Below, piece after piece: positions 6,938 through 13,806 of a stretch of DNA of 21,490 bases (its first letter is position 1; each line of letters opens with the position of its first letter). The position numbers and the translations under genes were made by a program. The stretch covers positions 1 to 21,490 of the forward strand of contig JAUWBK010000005.1 of NCBI GenBank assembly GCA_030605045.1, written 5' to 3'. The DNA is from Dehalococcoidia bacterium (GTDB lineage: Bacteria > Chloroflexota > Dehalococcoidia > Dehalococcoidales > RBG-16-60-22). The notes under the pieces are model-generated. The model did no database searches. It was not told the origin of the DNA and saw only the letters and a list, made by a program, of their open reading frames with translations.

Positions 6938-8335
6938 ATGGCTGTGACTAGAGCAGAAGAAAGGATTATGGCAATAGCCAAACATACTTATGGCAGCTGG
7001 AGGGCACAAAAGGGAAGGAAGCCGATATTCATAAAAGATGCCGAAGGTGTCTATTTGTATGACGAGAACGATAAGCGCTATCTCGATTTCTCTTCCCAAT
7101 TAATGTGTTCTAATCTGGGCCATAAAAACAAGGCTATAATTGAGGCTATAGTCAAGCAGGCAGAGAAAATGCCTTACATAGCCCCTGTATTTGCCCAGGA
7201 GGCAGTGGAAAAGGCGGTTGACGCTTTGCTTTCGGTAATGCCCTCTGGTTTAGATAAATTCTTCTTCTCTACATCTGGAACCGAGGCAAATGAAGCCGCC
7301 TTAAAGATACTGAGGCAGTATAAAGCACCTGACTACAAGGTGATTTCAAGGTACCATGCCTATCATGGTGCTACTATTGCTGGCCAGTCACTTACTGGAG
7401 ACCCGCGGCGTTGGTATTCCGAGCGAGCGAGATTTACGGTACAAGGTATATGCTTTGCTCCCGATGTTTACTGTTATCGGTGCCCATTTGGACTAAATTA
7501 TCCTGGTTGTAAAGTAGCGTGTGTTGAATATTTTGACTATATGATTAAGGAAGAAGGGAATGTGGCGGCAGTGTTTGTTGAGCCTGTACCCGGTACCAAC
7601 GGTAGAATAGTTCCGCCGCCAGAATATTTTCCTCGATTAAGACAAATTTGCGACGAAAATGGTGTCTTACTTGTTGTCGATGAAGTGATGACTGGTTGGC
7701 ACCGCACCGGACCAGTATGGGCGGTACAAAACTGGAATGTTATCCCTGATATATTAACCACGGCCAAAGGATGCACCGGTGCCTATACTCCCGTTGGACT
7801 TACCGCAACATCGAGAAAGATTGCCGATTTCTTTGAAGAAGAAACCCTGGTTCATGGACATACCTATGCCTGCCATGCCCTTGCTTTATCAGCCATTGCC
7901 CCGGCCGTAGCTGAATATAAAAAGCTCTTGGCAACGGGGCTCCCCCAGAGAGTTAGTAAGCATTTAGAAAAGAGATTATATGAATTGGAAGACCGTCACG
8001 AATGCATTGGAGATGCCAGAGGCATCGGGCACTTTTGGGGTCTTGAGATAGTGAAGAATAGAAAGACCAGAGAGAGATTCAATACCAAAGCAGATAAGTT
8101 CCGTAAACCCCTTATGACCGATAAAATCGCCGCTGAGGCGCTAAAGCTCGGGTTATATGTAGTTTCTTGGTATGACACTCTCATTGTTGCGCCCCCCTTG
8201 ATTATTACCGAGGAACAAGTAGACGAAGGAATAGAACTTCTGGACAAAGCATTGGAAGCTGCAGATCAAGAGGTAGTACACACTGATGTTCCGGGCTCAA
8301 GAAGCGCTGAAGCATTCAATAAAGTTACTCATTAA
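6938..8335 (+). CDS. Class III aminotransferase, taurine:pyruvate / omega-amine type, copy 2
   Basis: A 465-aa PLP enzyme with all class III landmarks intact: SGTEANEAA (113-121), YHG (142-144), VVDEVMTG with D248, and the Schiff-base lysine K277 in TTAKG. It carries the cysteine cluster CYRCPFG...YPGC...AC (C179, C182, C191, C195), as in copy 1. The overall pattern resembles taurine:pyruvate and related omega-amine:pyruvate transaminases, but this is my reading of motifs and not a database match. An ATG at 6902 is in frame but has no ribosome site. The ATG at 6938 has AAAGGAGAGG (6923-6932) before it and is the preferred start. The gene stands alone, divergent from the methyltransferase operon. 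In that setting it could deaminate the product of demethylation, using pyruvate that the cyclodeaminase-family enzyme would restore. Confidence 0.9.
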   Translation: MAVTRAEERIMAIAKHTYGSWRAQKGRKPIFIKDAEGVYLYDENDKRYLDFSSQLMCSNLGHKNKAIIEAIVKQAEKMPYIAPVFAQEAVEKAVDALLSVMPSGLDKFFFSTSGTEANEAALKILRQYKAPDYKVISRYHAYHGATIAGQSLTGDPRRWYSERARFTVQGICFAPDVYCYRCPFGLNYPGCKVACVEYFDYMIKEEGNVAAVFVEPVPGTNGRIVPPPEYFPRLRQICDENGVLLVVDEVMTGWHRTGPVWAVQNWNVIPDILTTAKGCTGAYTPVGLTATSRKIADFFEEETLVHGHTYACHALALSAIAPAVAEYKKLLATGLPQRVSKHLEKRLYELEDRHECIGDARGIGHFWGLEIVKNRKTRERFNTKADKFRKPLMTDKIAAEALKLGLYVVSWYDTLIVAPPLIITEEQVDEGIELLDKALEAADQEVVHTDVPGSRSAEAFNKVTH

Positions 8336-8639
8336 GAAATGGTTAAAGGAAAAAGGAAAAAGATAGCTCGGAGATTGCTGACAATACGATAAGCGCACTA
8401 AACTCAAATTATCCCTTTAAGGCTAACCGTATTGCGCAATGCCGATATCGAGCTAAAGAAGAAGTTGGTCAAGAATTTGGCCGGTATCAAAGAAGGCTGA
8501 TGGAATGTCTGTGAAGCGACTTTTGTGAATCTAAGGTGCGGTCTTTGCCTCAAGGCTATGGCGAAAGACATTCCAGAGCGATGGTTTTTCTAATTGCCCA
8601 AAATAGAGTAGCTGCCCCAGCTCCACTCATACTCAATAA
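8336..8639. other. Convergent intergenic region with inverted repeat and possible relic frame
   Basis: About 304 bp lie between two convergent genes. The region contains the palindrome ATTGCGCAAT (8431-8440), a perfect 10-bp inverted repeat (8501-8510 with 8566-8575), and a short plus-strand open frame ending at the TGA near 8500, whose tail reads ELKKKLVKNLAGIKEG. That frame has no start codon context and may be the tail of a lost gene. No T-tracted terminator is seen. Confidence 0.45.
8501..8575. repeat. Perfect 10-bp inverted repeat with 55-nt spacer
   Basis: TGGAATGTCT at 8501-8510 is repeated in inverse at 8566-8575 (AGACATTCCA). The 55-nt spacer contains a small GCCT/AGGC hairpin. There is no transposase frame and no evident target duplication, so it may be a hairpin between convergent genes or a trace of a small mobile element. 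Confidence 0.5.
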
Positions 8640-9794
8640 CTATGCAAAAGCATTAATGCCAGTCATCGCACGTCCAATAATCAACTTATGCATCTGAGAA
8701 GTGCCTTCCAAAATAGATGACACTCGAACGTCTCGGAAATAGCGTTCCACAGGGTACTCGTCAGAATACCCGTAGGAACCATGAATTTGTATGGCATTAT
8801 TTGCCGCCTTCAAGGCGATTTCTGAGGAATAATATTTGGCCATTGATGTCTCGATAGTAGCAGGCTCGCCTTTATCTTTGATAGCAGCGGCGCGGTAAAC
8901 AAGAAGACGAGCTGCTTCTGTTTCCACGGTCATGTCAGCTATCAGCTCTTGTATTAACTGAAAGCTACCGATAAGCCTACCGAACTGCTTGCGTGTTTGG
9001 GCGTAGGAGACCGAGGCATCAATACATGCCTGAGCCACACCGACCGTACGTGCGGCCACACCTAAACGAGCGCTGTCAAAAGCAGACAATGCCACAGACA
9101 TACCTTTTCCCACAGGCCCAAGTACATTCCCTTGAGGCACACGGCAATCCTCCAAGACCAACTCGGCTGTGTTTGATGATCTAATCCCAAGTTTATTGTG
9201 AAGGTCTCTGCTAGAGAAACCCTTGGTACCCCGCTCTACGATGAAAGCGGTTAATCCTTTGCTCCCTAGGCTCTTCTCGGTTTGGGCAATAATAATAGCT
9301 ATGTCGGCTACCCCGCCGTTGCTGATCCACGTTTTAGTGCCATTTAACACCCATTCATCCCCCTGAAGTACAGCAGAAGTCTCAATACTGGAAACATCAC
9401 TGCCAACATTAGGTTCAGTTGTAGCTAGGCAAGCCAGCATCTCGCCACTAGCAATGCGTGGTAGATATTTCTCTTTTTGTTCCTCGCTACCCCACTGTAG
9501 AACTGTCTTACCACCTAAAGAAAGATGTACGGAAACCGTAACCGCTACTCCAAGATCAGCACGACCAAGTTCCTCAAGCATAATACAATAGGAGATATAA
9601 TCAGCTCCCCCACCTCCATATTCAGAAGGTAGGTTAAGTCCTAGTACTCCCATTTCTCCCAGTTTTTTTATTAGGTCTAATGGAAAATGCTCATCCCGAT
9701 TATTATCTCGTGACGCAGGAGCAACTTCCTTCTCTGCGAAATCCCTTATAGTATCACGAATCATAGCTTGTTCTTCTGTAATCTCAAAATTCAT
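8640..9794 (-). CDS. Acyl-CoA dehydrogenase (short/medium-chain type)
   Basis: A 384-aa FAD-dependent acyl-CoA dehydrogenase that introduces the 2,3-double bond of an acyl-CoA and passes electrons to an electron-transfer flavoprotein. It has the N-terminal helical domain (1-120), the beta domain with CLATTEPNVGSD (122-133) and WISNGG, and the C-terminal domain with QIHGSYGYSDEYPVERYFRD. The catalytic Glu is E363 in ILEGTS, the position used by short- and medium-chain and butyryl-CoA dehydrogenases rather than the isovaleryl type. TEPxVGSD replaces the commoner TEPxAGSD. The start is preceded by AGAGGAG. It is divergent from hbd/ech/thiolase, which supply the next three steps, so it probably serves the same pathway. 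No etfAB genes are in the window. Confidence 0.95.
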   Translation of the reverse strand: MNFEITEEQAMIRDTIRDFAEKEVAPASRDNNRDEHFPLDLIKKLGEMGVLGLNLPSEYGGGGADYISYCIMLEELGRADLGVAVTVSVHLSLGGKTVLQWGSEEQKEKYLPRIASGEMLACLATTEPNVGSDVSSIETSAVLQGDEWVLNGTKTWISNGGVADIAIIIAQTEKSLGSKGLTAFIVERGTKGFSSRDLHNKLGIRSSNTAELVLEDCRVPQGNVLGPVGKGMSVALSAFDSARLGVAARTVGVAQACIDASVSYAQTRKQFGRLIGSFQLIQELIADMTVETEAARLLVYRAAAIKDKGEPATIETSMAKYYSSEIALKAANNAIQIHGSYGYSDEYPVERYFRDVRVSSILEGTSQMHKLIIGRAMTGINAFA

Positions 9795-9954
9795 ACTTGT
9801 TTCTCTCCTCTTATATAGAGTTGCCTTAGTCTTTCCATGGTCGTTAGTCTGTTCAATGTTAGCACCCGCCTCAAATAATCGTCAACATGCTCGGAGATAT
9901 CCGTAATGCCTCAAAATATTGCTGTCATATTTTCTTTTGCCATTAACCCTATTC

Positions 9955-9983
9955 TTGATACTTAGTTGCAGTAATATTAAAAT
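9955..9983 (+). promoter_or_regulatory. Candidate promoter of the hbd-ech-thiolase operon
   Basis: TTGATA (9955-9960, 5 of 6) and TAAAAT (9978-9983, 5 of 6) are separated by exactly 17 nt. This would start transcription near 9990, about 40 nt before the hbd ATG, in the 235-bp divergent gap to the acyl-CoA dehydrogenase gene. Confidence 0.55.
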
Positions 9984-10029
9984 AAGGTCGTGCCTCTTAA
10001 AACAAGATTACACTTAAAGGAGAAGGACT

Positions 10030-10884
10030 ATGGCTATTAAAGAAGTTAGCATTATCGGTGCCGGAGTAATGGGTATGGGCATCGCTCAGGCGCTTGCCCA
10101 GCAGGAGTTTGAGGTCACGGTCTGTGACCTGGAAAGGTCAATCCTGGAGAAAGGTCTGGACAGGACAGGCAAGAACCTTGAATCTCTGGTAAGAAAAGAG
10201 AAGATTACCACTGAGGAAGCGGAGAAAATAGTCTCCCGCATAAAGACAACCACGAACATAGAAGATGTTGCCGCTGTAGACCTGGTCATCGAAGCTGTCA
10301 TTGAGAACATGGAAGCGAAGAAGGAGGTTTTTGTCCAGCTAGATGGCTTGTGTCCCCCCAACACCATCCTAGCCAGCAATACCTCCACGTTGTCACCCAC
10401 TGAAATTGCTTCCGCAACCAAACGTCCCGACAAGGTAATAGGTATGCACTGGTTCAATCCAGCACCGGTGATGCGGCTTATAGAGGTGGTTGCTGGCGTG
10501 GAAACATCTGAGGAAACTGTCCAGGCTGTTATGGAGTTTTCCAGTAAGGTTGGCAAGACCCCGGTAAGAGTAAATGAGGCTCCCGGGGGCATTGTGAGTC
10601 GCATACTCCGCGGCTATCTTAATGTAGCCGTTGATGTGCTGGCCGAGGGCGTGGCCACCGCCGAGGACATCGATACTGCCATGAAGCTGGGGGCAAACTT
10701 TCCTATGGGACCCTTCGAGCTGATAGACCTCATCGGCGTGGACATCCATACCACCAATTCCGAAACGCTAACACGCGAACTAGGTGACCTGAAATACCGT
10801 CCCCATGCTCTCTTGCGCAAGATGGTCAGAGCTGGCCACTTGGGACGTAAGACCGGTCGAGGTTTTTACGACTACACTAAATAG
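10030..10884 (+). CDS. hbd: 3-hydroxybutyryl-CoA dehydrogenase
   Basis: A 284-aa NAD(P)-dependent 3-hydroxyacyl-CoA dehydrogenase, which interconverts 3-hydroxyacyl-CoA and 3-oxoacyl-CoA. The Rossmann domain begins with IIGAGVMGMGIAQ (8-20). The catalytic region has S117 in ASNTS, H140 in GMHWFNP and E152 in MRLIEV. The C-terminal dimer domain ends with GRKTGRGFYDY. Length is typical of stand-alone Hbd/PaaH. The motif normally written PGFIVNR reads PGGIVSR (185-191), so the active-site Asn known from the human enzyme appears as S190 and Phe as Gly. This may affect rate or substrate. A ribosome site AAGGAGAAGG sits just before the ATG. It is the first gene of a three-gene operon, and the TAG stop overlaps the ribosome site of the next gene. 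Confidence 0.94.
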   Translation: MAIKEVSIIGAGVMGMGIAQALAQQEFEVTVCDLERSILEKGLDRTGKNLESLVRKEKITTEEAEKIVSRIKTTTNIEDVAAVDLVIEAVIENMEAKKEVFVQLDGLCPPNTILASNTSTLSPTEIASATKRPDKVIGMHWFNPAPVMRLIEVVAGVETSEETVQAVMEFSSKVGKTPVRVNEAPGGIVSRILRGYLNVAVDVLAEGVATAEDIDTAMKLGANFPMGPFELIDLIGVDIHTTNSETLTRELGDLKYRPHALLRKMVRAGHLGRKTGRGFYDYTK

Positions 10885-10894
10885 GAGGACAGAA

Positions 10895-11680
10895 GTGCCG
10901 TACCAAGAAATTATTTATGAGAAAGAGAATACGTTGGCTATCATCACCTTTAATCGCCCTGATGTGCGTAATGCTCTCAACTATCTCGCCATCGACGAGG
11001 CGCTTGAGGCAGCAAGTGACGCTGATGCTGATGGAAGGGTTAGGGTCCTCATCTTAACCGGGGCAGGAGATAAGGCATTTGTGGCTGGAGCAGATATAGA
11101 GGAATTACGTGAGCGCAATACATTAACTGAGCTGGGCAGACGCTCAGCGCAGAGACGAGTACTGGCTAATCTGCTCGAGATGATGTCCAAACCCACCATC
11201 GCTGCCATCAATGGGTTTGCCGTAGGTACCGGCCTTGAGCTGGCAATGGCCTGCACCATAAGAATAACGTCTGAAAATGCCAAGTTTGGTCAGCCGGAGA
11301 TAAATCTGGGCATAATGCCGGGAAACGGGGGGACTCAGCGGCTACCCAGGCTGGTGGGTGAGGGGCGCGCCATGGAGATGATTCTCACCGGAGAGCTCAT
11401 TGATGCCCAGGAAGCTTATCGGATCGGCCTGGTCAACCGTGTGGTGCCTCAGGCTGAACTTATGCACTATGTAAAGGACCTGGCAACGAAACTGGCCAGC
11501 AAACCGCCCCTTGCCATCAAGCTGGCGAAGGATGCCCTCCATACCGGACTCAGCATGAGCCTTAACGATGGTATCGAGTATGAGAATAAGCTATTCGCCA
11601 TCCTGTGCGGTAGTCAGGACAAGCAAGAAGGTGTGAATGCCTTTCTGGATAAACGTCACCCCGATTTTCAAGGCCGCTAG
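10895..11680 (+). CDS. Enoyl-CoA hydratase (crotonase family)
   Basis: A 261-aa crotonase-fold enzyme that hydrates 2-enoyl-CoA to 3-hydroxyacyl-CoA. The start is a GTG at 10895, 6 nt after AGGAGG (10883-10888). An in-frame ATG at 10805 lies inside hbd, would add 30 unrelated residues, and has no such site. Both catalytic glutamates are present, E115 in GLELA and E135 in FGQPE, along with the oxyanion-hole stretch VAGADIEEL and PGNGGTQRLPR. One oddity is GTGLEL where most family members have GGGCEL, so Thr sits at an oxyanion-hole backbone position. Both Glu residues favour a true hydratase over other crotonase reactions. It lies between hbd and the thiolase gene. Its leading GTG, tight to the hbd stop, suggests translational coupling. 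Confidence 0.93.
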   Translation: MPYQEIIYEKENTLAIITFNRPDVRNALNYLAIDEALEAASDADADGRVRVLILTGAGDKAFVAGADIEELRERNTLTELGRRSAQRRVLANLLEMMSKPTIAAINGFAVGTGLELAMACTIRITSENAKFGQPEINLGIMPGNGGTQRLPRLVGEGRAMEMILTGELIDAQEAYRIGLVNRVVPQAELMHYVKDLATKLASKPPLAIKLAKDALHTGLSMSLNDGIEYENKLFAILCGSQDKQEGVNAFLDKRHPDFQGR

Positions 11681-11738
11681 GAAATTTGCCTTGCAACATC
11701 CTTATGTCGCCAAAAGAGTAAAAAAGGAGTAGGTGAAC

Positions 11739-12932
11739 ATGAAAGATGGAGAAGTAGTCATCATAAACGGAGCCAGAACCGCCATAGGTAAGTTTGGCGG
11801 AACACTCAGAAACCTTACCGTCGTTGATATCGGAGTCGCTGCGGTAAAAGGAGCTATTGAGAGGTCTGGTGTCAAGCCAAACGACATTGATGAAGTGATA
11901 ATTGGACATGCCCGCCAGGCAGGAACCGGACCTAACGCGGCTCGTATTGTCTCTGTCAAAGCTGGAATACCAAGCAATGTGCCCGCTTTCGGTGTTCAGC
12001 AAGCCTGCATCTCGGGACTACAAGCAATAATGCTAGCCACCAACAGCATTAGGTTGGGGCACTCCGAAGTTGTCCTGGCTGGTGGGATGGAACACCACAG
12101 CAGCATTCCCTATCTCAGCCTGAATACTCGCTGGGGTTCACGCATAGGCGATACGGTACTGGAAGACGCCATGTTTAAAGACGGCTACCTGTGCGGCATC
12201 GAAGGTCAACTGATGGGTGCGCTGACGGACGGGTTGGCGGAGAAGTATGGCATCAGTCGACTTGAACAGGAGCAGTTTGCCCTAGAGAGCCAGCAGAAGA
12301 CCGACACTGCGAAAAAAAACGGCTTCTATGCCAAGGTAATTGTGCCTATTGAAATAAAGCAAAAGGATGGCCCCCCTCTCTTGTTCCAGGAGGATGATCA
12401 TCCCCGCAGCGATACCACCCTGGAACGTCTGGCCAAACTGGGCCCTGCTTTTACTAAGGACGGGACCGTTACGGCAGGTACCTCCTCAGGCATAACCGAC
12501 GGTGCCTGCGCCCTGATTGTGATGTCTAAAGAGCAAGCCGATAAACTTAAGCTCAAACCGCTTGCCTTTGTCCGCTCTTATGCGACTGCCGGTGTGGAAC
12601 CCAAGTACTTTGGTATCGGCCCGGTATCTGCCACGAAAAAGGCATTACAGTTAGCCGGTTTGACTCTGGATGATATTGACCTCATTGAAATCAACGAGGC
12701 TTTTGCCGCTCAGGTGCTCGCCGTAATAAAAGAACTGAAGCTCGATAGGAACAAGGTGAATGTGCACGGTGGTGCCATTGCCTTGGGTCACCCCACCGGT
12801 ATGTCCGGAGCAAGGCTAGCCCTAGAAATACCCTACGCTTTAGATGAGAAGAATGGTCGCTATGGCCTGATCACCATCTGCGGTAATGGGGGCCATGGCG
12901 GGGCAATGATTTTGGAGAGAGTCAACTATTAA
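11739..12932 (+). CDS. Thiolase (acetyl-CoA C-acyltransferase)
   Basis: A 397-aa thiolase that cleaves 3-oxoacyl-CoA with CoA or condenses acetyl-CoA units. It begins with the typical INGARTAIGKFGGTL. The nucleophile C90 lies in QQACISGLQ, where most thiolases have VCGSG or VCASG. N319 is in EINEAFAAQ, H351 in LGHPTGMSGAR and the acid/base C381 in ICGNGGHGGAM, so all catalytic residues are present. A GTG at 11733 is also in frame, but the AGGAG at 11725-11729 is only a few bases from it. The ATG at 11739 has normal spacing. It closes the hbd-ech-thiolase operon. With the acyl-CoA dehydrogenase this forms a complete short-chain beta-oxidation set or, in reverse, a butyrate-type set. Direction is not decidable here. 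Confidence 0.94.
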   Translation: MKDGEVVIINGARTAIGKFGGTLRNLTVVDIGVAAVKGAIERSGVKPNDIDEVIIGHARQAGTGPNAARIVSVKAGIPSNVPAFGVQQACISGLQAIMLATNSIRLGHSEVVLAGGMEHHSSIPYLSLNTRWGSRIGDTVLEDAMFKDGYLCGIEGQLMGALTDGLAEKYGISRLEQEQFALESQQKTDTAKKNGFYAKVIVPIEIKQKDGPPLLFQEDDHPRSDTTLERLAKLGPAFTKDGTVTAGTSSGITDGACALIVMSKEQADKLKLKPLAFVRSYATAGVEPKYFGIGPVSATKKALQLAGLTLDDIDLIEINEAFAAQVLAVIKELKLDRNKVNVHGGAIALGHPTGMSGARLALEIPYALDEKNGRYGLITICGNGGHGGAMILERVNY

Positions 12933-13007
12933 TCGATAAGATAAAGTGAAACACGGCTGCTTTACTTGTAATAGATAACAAATATATACTAGGCTTGCAT
13001 TTTAGAC

Positions 13008-13027
13008 CTAGGCAAGTCGTCGCCTAG
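13008..13027. repeat. Small hairpin between convergent genes
   Basis: CTAGGC (13008-13013) and GCCTAG (13022-13027) can pair around an 8-nt loop in the 271-bp convergent gap between the thiolase and iorB genes. A further CTAGGC at 12989 could compete for pairing. No T-tract follows on either strand, so a terminator role is only possible. Confidence 0.3.
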
Positions 13028-13203
13028 CTTATGAAACGGGTGGGGTCTCCGATTTAAATTACTCCCAATGAAGTAGGCTGAAGTTACGGAATCCGTTCAA
13101 AAAAGCTGCAGAATGTGGAAATTCAGTAAGTAGTTTCCTGTCTTGTGTAAGTTCAACTATTTGGCGTGAAGATATCATATTGCTTTATGGCTCTACACTA
13201 TGG

Positions 13204-13806
13204 TTACTTTAGCTGTCCCCTTATGAAGTTGGCACCTTCCCTAAAAGCGGCGATATTTTGTTCTTTATACCTTGCTGGCACATTTTCCTCTATTGTTATC
13301 AAGATGACTTCTGAACTAATTGGGAAATCTTCAATCTCAGACAAAGCGCCCAATAAAACAGTGGGACGTACAATCGTCGCCCCGGCTTTTTTAGCTAGGG
13401 CGAGGCCATCAATTTTGTAAAGTTTGGCGCACCTTTCTTCAATCTCAGCGAAAATGTCTTCAAGTTTTGGGTAGACAAACTGGGTGGGAGTAATGACTCT
13501 TATCGGAGTAATATCAGTAATTACTATGGTTTTTTTACTTGCCTTTGAGATGTTTCTCAGTACTTCGAGAGGCTCAAATCCCAGAATAATATCGGCTTGG
13601 CCATCCCCGACCAGTGGGCTGACGCTATAGTCTCGGATCCGGACCGTGCCTGTGACCGAGCCGCCTCTTTGAGCTATTCCATGAACCTCAGCGCTGGATA
13701 CCCTATTACCAGCACGGACCGCCGCCATGCCAATAATACTTGAAGCAGTTATCACACCCAATCCCCCTATGCCCACTATCAGAATATCCGCGCCGTTTTT
13801 ATCCAT
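13204..13806 (-). CDS. iorB: Indolepyruvate ferredoxin oxidoreductase beta subunit
   Basis: A 200-aa beta subunit of indolepyruvate (aryl 2-oxoacid):ferredoxin oxidoreductase, corresponding to the gamma domain of the pyruvate:ferredoxin oxidoreductase family. With IorA it oxidatively decarboxylates 2-oxoacids to acyl-CoA and reduces ferredoxin. Recognisable features are the N-terminal glycine-rich GIGGLGVITAS (12-22), EVHGIAQRGGSV (40-51, the family-typical HG.aqRGG), and a compact length typical of IorB. Its ATG overlaps the iorA end (shared bases ATGGATAA), which implies translational coupling and a 1:1 complex. Substrate could be aromatic or branched 2-oxoacids, or other 2-oxoacids made by the nearby aminotransferases. 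Confidence 0.93.
   Translation of the reverse strand: MDKNGADILIVGIGGLGVITASSIIGMAAVRAGNRVSSAEVHGIAQRGGSVTGTVRIRDYSVSPLVGDGQADIILGFEPLEVLRNISKASKKTIVITDITPIRVITPTQFVYPKLEDIFAEIEERCAKLYKIDGLALAKKAGATIVRPTVLLGALSEIEDFPISSEVILITIEENVPARYKEQNIAAFREGANFIRGQLK

Noticed and set aside
10805..10894. ATG at 10805 as start of the enoyl-CoA hydratase
   Set aside because: It lies inside hbd, adds a non-homologous 30-residue extension and lacks a ribosome site. The GTG at 10895 has AGGAGG before it and gives the family length.
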